Assembly (NCBI GenBank): GCA_016235245.1
Contig: JACRLO010000032.1
Coordinates: 34,039-98,038 of the forward strand
Source of the DNA: Nitrospirota bacterium
GTDB lineage: Bacteria > Nitrospirota > Thermodesulfovibrionia > Thermodesulfovibrionales > UBA6898
Direction: 5' to 3'
DNA: 64,000 nt
The notes below the pieces were generated by a model, which saw nothing but the letters and a program-made list of their open reading frames with translations, ran no database searches and was not told the origin of the DNA. Both the position numbers and the translations under genes were made by a program. How positions within the stretch are numbered: the first letter of the stretch is position 1; every line of letters begins with the position of its first letter. Positions 42,573 through 51,397 of this stretch are shown piece after piece.

Positions 42573-43781
42573 ATGAAAAAAATACTCGTTGTTGAAGATA
42601 ATCCTACGAACATGCGTCTGATGCGAGACGTGCTTAAGTACCTGGGATATGAGGTTCTTGAGGCGTTAAACGGCAACTGCATTCTCTGCGTCGACGACGA
42701 ACCGGTAAACCTCAAGCTCCTTGAGGCAATGTTACTTCCAGCGGGGTACGAGGTGATAAAGGCATCTGACGGAGCCGAGGCACTCCAAATGATCAAGGAG
42801 AGCTGTGTGGATCTCGTGCTCCTGGATGTGATGATGCCGGAGATAAATGGTTTTGATGCCTGTAAGACGATGAAAGGCGATGAAAGATACGGAAATATCC
42901 CAATCATTATGCTCACGGCATTACGTTCAAAAGAAGACAGAATAAAGGGCATTGAGGCCGGCGCGGATGATTTCATTTCAAAGCCTGCGGATAAGGAGGA
43001 GCTGCTGCTTAAGTGCAGAAATATGCTCAGGATGAAGCAGTACAGGGATGATCTTGAACAAAAAAACCATGACCTTCAGAAGATTCAGAAGATAAAAGAT
43101 AGCCTCACTGCCATGATTGTTCACGATCTTAAAGGTCCTCTTATGTGCATCGTGGGCTACTTGCAGATGGCGATGGACCTAAAGCACGGCAGTGATAATA
43201 AAGTTGCTGAATACCTGAGTCAGGCAAATATCAGCGCATACTCTCTTTCCAACATGATATCAACCATCCTCGACATCTCACGGATGGAAGAAGGCGCCAT
43301 GAACATAGTACAAACTTCTTTCAGTGTCGGGGAATTGCTTGGCAGGATAGAGAATATGTTCAGGGCTGCTGTTGAACTGGAAGAGAAGAGTCTTGTTTTA
43401 AACAGGAGCAGCAACATTTCATTAACTTCAGATAGCGCGCTTATTGAGAGGATACTCCAGAATCTTGTGACTAATGCCCTGCGTTATACCGCAAGGGGCA
43501 AAGGAATTATAACCGTGTCGGTTTATGAAGCTGACGATAACGTCATTTTCACGGTTGAGGATAATGGACTGGGCATTTTGCCGGAGTATCATGAAAAGAT
43601 ATTCGACAAATATATGCAGGTCGAAACAAAAGGGATAGGAGCTGCAAAGGGGCTGGGACTGACATTTTGCAAGATGGCTGTCGAGGCACTCGGCGGCCGG
43701 ATACGGGTCGAGAGCGAGCATGGGAAGGGAAGCAAATTCAAATTCATGATACCGCTCAATAACGGTGATAAGAATGCCTGA
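42573..43781 (+). CDS. Receiver-histidine kinase with a duplicated, truncated N-terminal receiver
   Basis: The ATG at 42573 follows GGAGGGGGACAAT. The protein begins with a receiver fragment, MKKILVVEDNPTNMRLMRDV...YLGYEVLEALNG (about 35 residues), joined directly to a complete second receiver starting at CILCVDDEPVNLKLL, with phospho-Asp in DLVLLDVMMPEINGF and Lys in FISKPADKEE. A coiled linker leads to a HisKA-like domain (MIVHDLKGPLMCIVGYLQ, His184, with Asp replacing the usual Glu) and a HATPase (ILQNLVTNALRYTARGKG, VEDNGLGI, GLGLTFCKMAVEALGG). The joint looks like a deletion that fused two tandem receiver genes. Cytoplasmic; likely part of a phosphorelay. Confidence 0.87.
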   Translation: MKKILVVEDNPTNMRLMRDVLKYLGYEVLEALNGNCILCVDDEPVNLKLLEAMLLPAGYEVIKASDGAEALQMIKESCVDLVLLDVMMPEINGFDACKTMKGDERYGNIPIIMLTALRSKEDRIKGIEAGADDFISKPADKEELLLKCRNMLRMKQYRDDLEQKNHDLQKIQKIKDSLTAMIVHDLKGPLMCIVGYLQMAMDLKHGSDNKVAEYLSQANISAYSLSNMISTILDISRMEEGAMNIVQTSFSVGELLGRIENMFRAAVELEEKSLVLNRSSNISLTSDSALIERILQNLVTNALRYTARGKGIITVSVYEADDNVIFTVEDNGLGILPEYHEKIFDKYMQVETKGIGAAKGLGLTFCKMAVEALGGRIRVESEHGKGSKFKFMIPLNNGDKNA

Positions 43782-43814
43782 AGGTCGCATTATTTCGATA
43801 TATGAGGGGATATT

Positions 43815-45335
43815 ATGAATCCCGTAAATCCTGTGATTTTATGCGTTGACGACGAGCCGACAAATCTCAAACTCCTTGAGGCCATGCTGCTGCCGAGGGG
43901 GTATGCAGTCATTAAGGCATCTGACGGAACAGAGGCACTCAAGAAGATTAAAGAACATCCCATTGACCTCGTGCTTCTGGATGTAATGATGCCGAATCTT
44001 AATGGGTTTGACGTCTGCAGGATGCTCAAGGAGGATTCGCGATACAGAGAGATCCCGGTGGTGATGATAACCGCACTGCAGTCAAAGCAGGACAGAATAG
44101 CGAGCATCGAAGCAGGAGCAGAAGATTTCATATCAAAGCCTTTTGATCATACAGAAGTATTGGCACGAATAAGAATGCTTTTGAGGATAAGAGAGCTTCA
44201 TAGCAGACTCCATCGTGCTTATGCCAATATCAATGACCTCATATTCTTCGGAGAGGAGATGGTAACGTCCTTTGACCCGCTGAATTTTGAGCTGATTTCG
44301 AAGATAGACGCCATTGTAGGTCAGATCCTCAGGCGTTCTGACGGGGATGACGATAAGCCGGATTTGGTTATCGTCGGCATCTCGGATGAAACAAACGGAC
44401 GCCAGTGGTTATTGTACAAAGCTGACGGCAACGCGCAAAAAAGAGTTTCCCTGGACTTTCCCTTAAAGCGCTGTCTTATTGCGCCAGGTGGCGAACCGCA
44501 AACAGGCTTTTTAAATCAGGGACAGCTTGAAGCTGCGGACATCGGGCCACTTATCAGCGTGGTCGAGTCAGCGTATACAAAAGTCAGGAATGTGGTCAGT
44601 TACCACAGCGAGGAGATATGCATCCATGCGTTTAATTATGGCAGAGAGGTGACTGAATACGATGCTGCGATTTTAAACAGTATTGTCATGCAGAGCCTTT
44701 TTCTGAAATCCCTGTCAGATCAGGTCAGCGATACTGACAACGCCTTTGCCTATACAGTCCATGCATTGGCGCGTGCATCTGAGGTCAATGATGAGGATAC
44801 AGGCAATCACATCCTGAGAGTCGGTGAATACTGCGGCCTCATTGCTGAACATCTCGGCATGCCGGAAAAGTTCGCTGGCATCATTAAACTTCAGGCCCTC
44901 ATGCATGATGTGGGGAAGTTACATATCCCTTCTGAAATCCTGAAAAAACCGGGCAGACTTACGCAGGAGGAATTCGAACTGGTCAAGCAGCATCCGCTAT
45001 ATGGCGCCAAAATTATCGGCGACCACGTCAGGCTTACCATGGCAAAGGAGATTGCGCTTTCTCACCATGAACGCTGGGATGGAAGCGGCTACCCAAATGG
45101 ATTACAAGGAAACCAGATACCTTTCACCGGTCGTATCCTGAATATCGCCGATATATACGATGCACTCCGGAACAAGAGGGTATACAAGCCGGCCTTTGAC
45201 CACGAGACAACATACAGGATAATCACCGAAGGCGATGGCAGGACACTACCTTCACATTTTGACCCCCCCATACTACAGGCCTTCAGGGAGACAGCCTCGC
45301 GCTTTGAGGAGATATACGGGAAAATGCAGGAATAA
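43815..45335 (+). CDS. Receiver-HD-GYP cyclic di-GMP phosphodiesterase
   Basis: A 506-aa response regulator. GAGGGG precedes the ATG. The receiver (residues 1-125) has VILCVDDEPTNLKLL, DLVLLDVMMPNLNGF and FISKPFDHTE. A middle region of about 150 residues, with no named domain, contains VVSYHSEEICIHAFNYG, similar to a GAF-like segment. The HD-GYP domain (about 310-500) has the metal-binding HD in ALMHDVGKLHIPSEIL and the GYP motif in HHERWDGSGYPNGLQG, so cyclic di-GMP hydrolysis is expected. It ends the signalling cluster and is the likely output of the upstream kinases. Confidence 0.92.
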   Translation: MNPVNPVILCVDDEPTNLKLLEAMLLPRGYAVIKASDGTEALKKIKEHPIDLVLLDVMMPNLNGFDVCRMLKEDSRYREIPVVMITALQSKQDRIASIEAGAEDFISKPFDHTEVLARIRMLLRIRELHSRLHRAYANINDLIFFGEEMVTSFDPLNFELISKIDAIVGQILRRSDGDDDKPDLVIVGISDETNGRQWLLYKADGNAQKRVSLDFPLKRCLIAPGGEPQTGFLNQGQLEAADIGPLISVVESAYTKVRNVVSYHSEEICIHAFNYGREVTEYDAAILNSIVMQSLFLKSLSDQVSDTDNAFAYTVHALARASEVNDEDTGNHILRVGEYCGLIAEHLGMPEKFAGIIKLQALMHDVGKLHIPSEILKKPGRLTQEEFELVKQHPLYGAKIIGDHVRLTMAKEIALSHHERWDGSGYPNGLQGNQIPFTGRILNIADIYDALRNKRVYKPAFDHETTYRIITEGDGRTLPSHFDPPILQAFRETASRFEEIYGKMQE

Positions 45336-45416
45336 TATCATGACAAGGAAAATTTCGAGATATGGGAACTCCCGAAAACAATCAGGAAACATCTCGGCTG
45401 AGCGATCTACTGAATA

Positions 45417-46121
45417 TCAGACAGCTTTCTGCCTCTGCCGTTTTTTTCGATACCAGTCAAACAACTTCTTTGTACAGACAGGGAAGAGCCCCAGCAGGGT
45501 GAACGAGATGATCAACCCCGGCGAGAGAATGCCACTGAGAGAATCGATCTTGCCGAGTTCCTGGCCGGCGTTGACATAGACGATAGTGCCGGCAAGCATG
45601 CCAAGCTGCGATACCCAGTAAAAGGTCCTGAGCGGTATCTTTGTGAGACCCATCAGAAGGTTTATCATAAAGAAAGGAAAGACCGGTATCAGTCGGAGTG
45701 TAAAAAGGTAGAAGGCACCCTCCTCCGCAATCCCCCTGTCTATGACAGAGAGCCGGTCTCCGAACTTCTTCTGTACCCAGTCCCGCAGGATATAGCGAGA
45801 ACCGAAGCAGGCGAGGGTTGCGCCGATGCTGCTTGCAAACGAGATGATTACGGTGCCCCTCCAGAGACCGAAAATGGCTCCGCCTGCAAGGCTCATAACC
45901 GTAGCGCCGGGCAGGGAAAGGGCAGTGACAGAGATATACATCGCCATATAGGCGGCAATAACCGCAACGCCATGATCTGCATAGAGTGAAACAAAACGCT
46001 GCTGGGATTCCTTCACAAATGCAAGGCTCAGGAGATCACCAAGGACATAGATCCTCAGAACCATTGCCACCGCAATGAGCAGCGCCGCGAGCACCACTTT
46101 TCTGACTGCATCGCGGCTCAT
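45417..46121 (-). CDS. TVP38/TMEM64 (DedA-like) family membrane protein
   Basis: A 234-aa polytopic membrane protein with the SNARE-associated/VTT fold: LSLPGATVMSLAGGAIFGLWRGTVI is the signature amphipathic re-entrant region, followed by FASSIGATLACFGSRYIL, LFTLRLIPVFPFFMINLLMGLTKIP, and IVYVNAGQELGKIDS. Such proteins are often coupled with MerA-like flavoproteins or arsenosugar genes. It starts about 55 nt after the ArsS gene and is probably co-transcribed. A role in lipid or small-molecule transport is speculative. Confidence 0.9.
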   Translation of the reverse strand: MSRDAVRKVVLAALLIAVAMVLRIYVLGDLLSLAFVKESQQRFVSLYADHGVAVIAAYMAMYISVTALSLPGATVMSLAGGAIFGLWRGTVIISFASSIGATLACFGSRYILRDWVQKKFGDRLSVIDRGIAEEGAFYLFTLRLIPVFPFFMINLLMGLTKIPLRTFYWVSQLGMLAGTIVYVNAGQELGKIDSLSGILSPGLIISFTLLGLFPVCTKKLFDWYRKKRQRQKAV

Positions 46122-46161
46122 ATCACAGAGCTGACGCCATGACAGGCTCTCGCCTCTTTTG

Positions 46162-46180
46162 AACAGGCCAACTGCCTGCT
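46162..46180 (-). promoter_or_regulatory. Putative bacterial SECIS hairpin for ArsS
   Basis: On the minus strand AGCAGGC and GCCTGTT form a 7-bp stem around the 5-nt loop AGTTG. The loop has G at its second position, as bacterial SECIS elements require, and lies about 23 nt downstream of the in-frame TGA at 46197-46199. It is followed by the TVP38 gene start at 46121. Confidence 0.6.
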
Positions 46181-47132
46181 ATCGAATCGAGCCTGCTCAC
46201 GTGAATCCTTTGCCGGCAGTGCATGCGAAACAATGATCGCCCACCGCAATAGCGCGCCCGGAGAGAGCGCCAAGGTCAAAGGTGCGTACATGCTGCGGAC
46301 AGGTTTCATCAAGAGGGATATCCAGCACCTGGTTAAAATCGCAGTCATAGAGCCTGCCATCCCAACCCACACTGATCATGTATCTGCACATGAGCCCTGG
46401 CAGGGCATTTGCGTTAAAGGAACATTTTAGGAGATCGTGATACTGCTCTTCCTTGCCTGCCTCCTCAAGGACCTTCGAGAACCTGCCGACAGCCACGTTG
46501 GCAAACATGAAAAGATGATCGAAGGATATGCCGTGTTCCTCCATGAGAACCCTTTTGTAGTCTCCTTCGAGCTGAGCCTGCGATGCAGGGAGAAACGCCC
46601 CTCCAGGGTTGTACGCCAGATGGAGCCGTTTTGCTGAATTCCCTGTTCCATATCCGATCGCGTTCAGCCGCTTCAGGACTTGAACGCTCCGTCGGAAGGC
46701 ACCCTTGCCCCGCATGCTGTCCACATTCCCCTCGGTATAGCAGGGCAGGGAACCGGTAATCTCCAGATCATGGCGGCCAAACAGGTCAAAGAGATATTCA
46801 TAACGCGGGTCAGCGAGCACGGTGAGATTGCTGCGGATAATCACCTGCCTGCCGAGCCTCCTGCTCTCCTCAACCAAAAACATAAAGTTCGGGTTCAGCT
46901 CAGGAGCACCGCCGGTGATGTCAAGTATGCTGATCGTAGTATCCCTCAAAACCGAGAGCACCATTTCAGCGGTCTCTCTCTTCATCGCTTCGCTGCGCAG
47001 CGGCCCGGCATCGACATGACAGTGGCTGCAGGTCATATTGCAGACATAGCCGAGGTTGATCTGGAGCGTAGATACGGAAACTGCCCTGAGCGGTCCTGAC
47101 TGGAGTGCACTGACCTTATCCTGAAACCTCAT
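46179..47132 (-). CDS. arsS: Arsenosugar biosynthesis radical SAM protein ArsS, probable selenoprotein
   Basis: Radical SAM enzyme acting in arsenosugar formation. The cluster motif is CNMTCSHCH (Cys31, Cys35, Cys38); DITGGAPELNPNF is the SAM-binding GGE-like region. The C-terminal half is the Cys-rich domain with MCRYMISVGWDGRLYDCDFNQVL. The open frame ends at a TGA (46197-46199) just after HCFACTAGKGFT. In Cys-type family members this position is Cys in HC-x-x-CTAG-x-GSSC. Reading the TGA as selenocysteine adds UAGSIR and ends at a TAG (46179-46181). A SECIS-like hairpin follows at the right distance. Start at 47132; divergent from the sterol-desaturase-like gene. If Sec is wrong, the gene ends at 46197. 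Confidence 0.82.
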
Positions 47133-47228
47133 GGCTCTATCTTACCAAGTTCATAACCGAAATAATATCCTGCCATTATCAATTTTTCTGCTACAATTTT
47201 TATAATAAGGCTGACTAAGTAACAGACT

Positions 47229-48029
47229 ATGGAACTATCGATAAGAACGATTGCCCTTTTTCGCGGACTGGCCTCATGGGGAGGCTTTTTTGTTTTTCTG
47301 TGTTTTGAGTATTTGCGGCCCTATCGCCCCTCATCAGTGCCGAAGACCGAAAGGCTTTTAACCAACATCTCACTCACCATATTAAACAGCGTAGTCCTCA
47401 GCCTTCTTTTTGCCACGGCGACGATCAATATCTCTCTTGATGTCTCAGCAAACCATATCGGCATATTGAACAACTTCAATCTGCCTTTCTGGCAGAGGGT
47501 TTTTCTGGCGGTCATATTCATGGACTTCGTATTTTACTTCTGGCATATTTTAAATCACCGGCTCCCTATCCTTTGGCGTTTTCACCGCGTGCATCACAGT
47601 GATCTGAATATGGATGTGTCAACCGCGAGCCGCTTTCATATCGGTGAACTTGCGCTTTCTTCCGGCATCAAGATCGGCCTGATCTATCTTATCGGTGCAA
47701 ACGTGGCGAGCGTCATCCTCTTCGAAAGCCTCCTGGGACTGACGGCACAGTTCCAGCACAGCAGCGTCAAAGTTCCGCTATGGTTCGAGAAGTTCTTCTG
47801 GCTTTTCTTTGTGCCGCCATCCATGCACCGGATCCATCACTCGGTCGTGATTCCGGAGCGCAATACGAACTACGGTACGATCCTCTCGATCTGGGACCGG
47901 ATTCTCGGAACTCTGCGGCACGATGTACCCCAGGAAGGGATCGTGATCGGTCTCGGTTCATACCGCACGCCAGAGGGCCTTGGACTACTCAGCCTTCTTC
48001 TCATGCCCTTTACCCGTAGCGCGCGATGA
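47229..48029 (+). CDS. Sterol desaturase/fatty acid hydroxylase superfamily protein
   Basis: Di-iron membrane oxygenase of 266 aa. The histidine clusters are visible: HILNH (about residue 109), HRVHHSDLNMDVSTASRFH and SMHRIHHSV, with QFQHSSV between. Transmembrane segments include FRGLASWGGFFVFLCFEYL, ISLTILNSVVLSLLFATATIN and ELALSSGIKIGLIYLIG. The substrate could be a lipid; the neighbourhood of arsenosugar genes raises the possibility of an arsenolipid, but that is speculation. Its stop overlaps the glycosyltransferase start by ATGA. Confidence 0.88.
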   Translation: MELSIRTIALFRGLASWGGFFVFLCFEYLRPYRPSSVPKTERLLTNISLTILNSVVLSLLFATATINISLDVSANHIGILNNFNLPFWQRVFLAVIFMDFVFYFWHILNHRLPILWRFHRVHHSDLNMDVSTASRFHIGELALSSGIKIGLIYLIGANVASVILFESLLGLTAQFQHSSVKVPLWFEKFFWLFFVPPSMHRIHHSVVIPERNTNYGTILSIWDRILGTLRHDVPQEGIVIGLGSYRTPEGLGLLSLLLMPFTRSAR

Positions 48030-48700
48030 TCTCCGTAATCATTCCGGTGCTCAATGAAGAGATGCATCTCGCACGCTGCATGGAATCCCTCAGGCAAGAG
48101 GCCTTTTCAGGTGAGCTCATTGTCGCCGATGGCGGCAGCACGGACAGGTCAAAAGAGATCGCAGAGAAGTGCCACGGGGTTCAATGGGTGGAATCCGGGA
48201 AAGGACGCGGGGTTCAGATGAACGCCGGCAGTGCAGTCGCAGCGGGTGACTTTCTTCTCTTTCTTCATGCTGATACCCTTCTTGAACAGGGTTGGTCAAA
48301 AGAGGTCTGTTCTGCTTTTGATGATCCATCCGTCATCGGAGGGGCGTTCAGCTTCAGCATAGATGATCCTTCTCCGAAATATCGGTTTGTTGAAGCATGG
48401 GTCAGGATGCGCTGCCGGGTCTTCCGGCTTCCCTACGGCGATCAGGCGATCTTTATCAGAAAGAGCGTCTTTCAGAAACTCGGCGGGTATAAGGAGATAC
48501 CGCTCATGGAGGATGTTGATATAATCAAACGCATGAAATCAAATGGAGAAATCGCCCTGCTCAGTTGCAGGGCAGTCACGTCAGGACGCAGGTGGATCGG
48601 CAAAGGTCTGGTGAAAACCGCGCTCATAAACCAGATTACCATGCTGCTCTATCAGCTTGGCGTCAGCCCAGAACGGCTCGCGAGGTTCTATTACCGATGA
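48026..48700 (+). CDS. Arsenosugar-type glycosyltransferase (TIGR04283 family)
   Basis: GT2-like glycosyltransferase of 224 aa: VIIPVLNEEMHLARCMESL, ELIVADGGSTDRSKEIAE, GRGVQMNAGSAVAAGDFLLFLHADT and GDQAIFIRKSVFQKLGGYKEIPLMEDVDI. The GRGVQMNAG and FLHADT motifs match the TIGR04283 family associated with arsenosugar loci. It overlaps the previous gene (ATGA) and the next by 4 nt, so the three are translationally coupled. The sugar donor and acceptor are unknown. Confidence 0.87.
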   Translation: MISVIIPVLNEEMHLARCMESLRQEAFSGELIVADGGSTDRSKEIAEKCHGVQWVESGKGRGVQMNAGSAVAAGDFLLFLHADTLLEQGWSKEVCSAFDDPSVIGGAFSFSIDDPSPKYRFVEAWVRMRCRVFRLPYGDQAIFIRKSVFQKLGGYKEIPLMEDVDIIKRMKSNGEIALLSCRAVTSGRRWIGKGLVKTALINQITMLLYQLGVSPERLARFYYR

Positions 48701-49299
48701 ACAGGAATGTGTACGGCATTATGATCAAATATCCTGAGCCGGGCCGGGTGAAAACGCGTCTGGCAAGAGATGTCGGCCATAAAAAGGCCGCGGAGATCTA
48801 TCGGGATATCACTGAGCTGGTCATAATAAACACGTTGCCGGTCGGGCAGAACTATAGACGTATCATTCTTTACGATCCGCCGGAGCGGCTTGGTGACTTC
48901 GAACAATGGCTGCCGGGGAATCATTTCGTCCTGCAGCAGGGCAATGACATTGGCGAAAGGATGGACAACGCGATCAGGGAATTGCTGACCCACGGCGCTG
49001 AAAGGGCTGTCCTGACCGGGGCCGATATTCCCGGCCTGAACTCGGATGTTATAGCCGGTGCCTTTACCGCACTCGATCATGCGGACCTCGTGATCGGCCC
49101 GGCCAAAGACGGCGGATATTATTTGATCGGCATGAAAAAGCCGCATCCGGAGATATTCCTAAATATTACGTGGAGCACGGCAGAAGTTCTTGAGCAGACA
49201 GTCGGGGTAATAGAAGAGCTGCACCTGACTGTTGCATACACGCCTGTTCTCGCCGATACGGACAGGGTCGAAGACCTGGCACATTTCCCTCGTCCGTGA
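48697..49299 (+). CDS. Arsenosugar-type glycosyltransferase/nucleotidyltransferase (TIGR04282 family)
   Basis: A 200-aa protein of the TIGR04282 family. The start MNRNVYGIMIKYPEPGRVKTR at 48697 overlaps the preceding stop (ATGA); the longer open frame begins inside the upstream gene. Motifs: KYPEPGRVKTRLARD, IILYDPPERL, GNDIGERMDNAIRELL, VLTGADIPGL, and VIGPAKDGGYYLIGMK. The family has a GT-A/nucleotidyltransferase-like fold and occurs with ArsS. Exact reaction unknown. Confidence 0.87.
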   Translation: MNRNVYGIMIKYPEPGRVKTRLARDVGHKKAAEIYRDITELVIINTLPVGQNYRRIILYDPPERLGDFEQWLPGNHFVLQQGNDIGERMDNAIRELLTHGAERAVLTGADIPGLNSDVIAGAFTALDHADLVIGPAKDGGYYLIGMKKPHPEIFLNITWSTAEVLEQTVGVIEELHLTVAYTPVLADTDRVEDLAHFPRP

Positions 49300-49427
49300 C
49301 AGGCAGTCAGCTATCAAAAGTCAAAGGAGCATATTCATCGATGGGAGCTTCAATAAGTCTAAAGTTTTCACCGGAATTTGTCGAAGTAATAACCAGAGAT
49401 GCGCGCAGACGCCATAAGGAGGATACC

Positions 49428-50354
49428 ATGATCTTGCCGTCCCTGTTCAGATGTCTTCTTATCTTCGTTATGCTGCAGCTAATCGCCGGCTGTAACCAGA
49501 ATCCCCCGCAAAAGATCAATCTGGAAAAACGCAAGGCAGTAGTAGCTGAAAAAAAGAATGGCAAGGCAATACGAATTGCGGTAGGGGGTATGATAACCCC
49601 GCGTGAGGGTTTTGCCTATTACCGGCAGTTTCTTGATTACATAGGCGAAAAGATGGAAAAACCGGTCGAATTTGTGGACCGCGAAGATTATGCCGAGATC
49701 AACAAACTGGTCGCAACTGGGCAGGTTGATCTGGCCTTTGTCTGCGGCGGCCCCTATGTGGACGGCAAGAAAGAGTTTGATATGGAACTCCTTGCTGCGC
49801 CGGTCGCCTACGGTGAAACGGTTTACTACTCGTATATCATCGTCAACAGGAACAGTCCTTTTCAGCAGCTGAACGATCTCAGGGGGAAACGCTTTGCCTT
49901 TACCGACCCGCTCTCCAATTCGGGAAAACTGGTGCCGACATACATGCTTGCAAAGATGCAGGAAACACCTGATTCTTTCTTCGGCAAATATTCCTATCTC
50001 GGCTCCCATGACAAGGCAATTCAGGCCGTTGCCGAGGGAGTGGTCGATGGCGCTGCCGTTGACAGTCTTATCTGGGAATATGCAAACAGGACGTCACCCA
50101 AATTCACGTCAAAGACGCGGATCATCCTGAAATCGCCGCCGTATGGGATACCTCCGGTTGTCGTTCCAAAAGGACTGAACGCCGGGCTTAAAGAGCAGCT
50201 CCGCAAGATTTTTCTTGAATCCCATACCGATCCGAAGGGGGCCGAAATTCTCAGGAAGATGCATATCGACCGCTTTGTCACCATCGAGGATAAGGCCTAT
50301 GATTCAATCCGGGAGATGAAGGTCTGGATTGATAAACAAAAAGGGGTGAAATAG
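49428..50354 (+). CDS. PhnD/SsuA-type periplasmic substrate-binding lipoprotein
   Basis: Binding protein of the phosphate/phosphonate/phosphite class. AAGGAGGATACC before the ATG at 49428 fixes the start; the longer frame upstream has no ribosome-binding site. The signal peptide ends at lipobox LIAGC (Cys22). The NMT1/PhnD-like domain shows GGMITPREGFAYYRQFLDYI, VDLAFVCGGPYVDG, LRGKRFAFTDPLSNSGKLVPTYML and AVDSLIWEYA. About 308 aa. No permease or ATPase is adjacent; instead a HAMP sensor gene follows 7 nt later, so the protein probably feeds ligand information to that sensor. The ligand might be an oxyanion such as phosphate or arsenate, but this is a guess. Confidence 0.88.
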   Translation: MILPSLFRCLLIFVMLQLIAGCNQNPPQKINLEKRKAVVAEKKNGKAIRIAVGGMITPREGFAYYRQFLDYIGEKMEKPVEFVDREDYAEINKLVATGQVDLAFVCGGPYVDGKKEFDMELLAAPVAYGETVYYSYIIVNRNSPFQQLNDLRGKRFAFTDPLSNSGKLVPTYMLAKMQETPDSFFGKYSYLGSHDKAIQAVAEGVVDGAAVDSLIWEYANRTSPKFTSKTRIILKSPPYGIPPVVVPKGLNAGLKEQLRKIFLESHTDPKGAEILRKMHIDRFVTIEDKAYDSIREMKVWIDKQKGVK

Positions 50355-50361
50355 CCTCATA

Positions 50362-51351
50362 ATGAAAATCCGTCTCACGATACGATCAAAACTGCTTATC
50401 GCTGTCTTCGGCATTCTTATCGTTTCGGGGGCAATACTGCTTGCGTTCAATATGACCTCGGTCTACCATAAACTTGAAGCACGGCTTCAGCTTCGCGGCG
50501 TCACCATTGCAAACCTGATGGCGCCTGAGGTTATCAACCGGGTTCTTACCGAAAATTTCCTTGCTCTTGAGCTGATGCTCAAGGACCGTCTCGGTGACGA
50601 ACAGGATATCGAATATGCCTTTGTCAGCAATAAGAGCGGCAGTGTTATTGCCCATACCTTTGAGAATGGATTTCCTACAGAGTTGAAGGGTATAAATCCG
50701 GTTCCGGCCGGAAAGAACTATGCCACTATGCGTTTCTCGACAGGGAAGTCTTCGCTCATTGATATCTCCATTCCGCTTCTCAGGGGAGAGATCGGACAGC
50801 TCCATATCGGCCTCTCGGAAACATCAATACAGAAGGAGACGAGAAGTATTATCTGGTCGATCACCTGGCTGATCTCGGCAACCATGGTCCTTGCAGGAGT
50901 CGTCTTCACGGTCCTTGCACGTATCATCACAAAACCTCTGTTAGGGCTCGCAAAGACTGCTGAACAGGCATCGCAGGGCAATTTTAACCTCAATTTTGAC
51001 TCATCTTCAGATGATGAAATCGGGCATCTTGCCCGCACGTTCAATACTATGATAGCTGCCCGTAAGCAGATAGAGGACGAAAGGGAATTAATAATCACCC
51101 AACTGCAAACAGCTCTGAAGGAGATTAAAACACTGAGCGGCCTCTTGCCGGTCTGTGCGTGGTGCAAAAAGATCCGCGATGACAAGGGCTACTGGAAAAT
51201 GCTCGATGTCTATGTGTCTGAGCATTCAGACGCAGAATTCTCCCATGGCATCTGTCCCGAATGCCTTAAAAAGGTGAGCCCCGAAACGTATGAACGACTT
51301 GAAGACGAGAAGAAATGCGCCGAGGACTCTTCAATACATGAATGCGACTGA
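50362..51351 (+). CDS. Membrane HAMP sensor with C-terminal CxxC/CxxC module
   Basis: A 329-aa protein: TM1 (LLIAVFGILIVSGAILLAFNM), a periplasmic sensor of about 140 residues, TM2 (SIIWSITWLISATMVLAGVVF), HAMP (IITKPLLGLAKTAEQASQGNFN, DDEIGHLARTFNTM), a coiled linker and the C-terminal module ETLSGLLPVCAWCKKIRDDKGYW-type, DAEFSHGICPECLKK. The module has two Cys pairs (CAWC and CPEC), which could bind Zn or another metal; it recurs at the ends of PAS and HAMP proteins in environmental bacteria. No kinase or cyclase domain is present. Likely the partner of the PhnD-type lipoprotein. Confidence 0.8.
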   Translation: MKIRLTIRSKLLIAVFGILIVSGAILLAFNMTSVYHKLEARLQLRGVTIANLMAPEVINRVLTENFLALELMLKDRLGDEQDIEYAFVSNKSGSVIAHTFENGFPTELKGINPVPAGKNYATMRFSTGKSSLIDISIPLLRGEIGQLHIGLSETSIQKETRSIIWSITWLISATMVLAGVVFTVLARIITKPLLGLAKTAEQASQGNFNLNFDSSSDDEIGHLARTFNTMIAARKQIEDERELIITQLQTALKEIKTLSGLLPVCAWCKKIRDDKGYWKMLDVYVSEHSDAEFSHGICPECLKKVSPETYERLEDEKKCAEDSSIHECD

Positions 51352-51397
51352 TGATTACTGCATCATGAATAGCCGGCGCTGATAGGGCGTTCCATTC

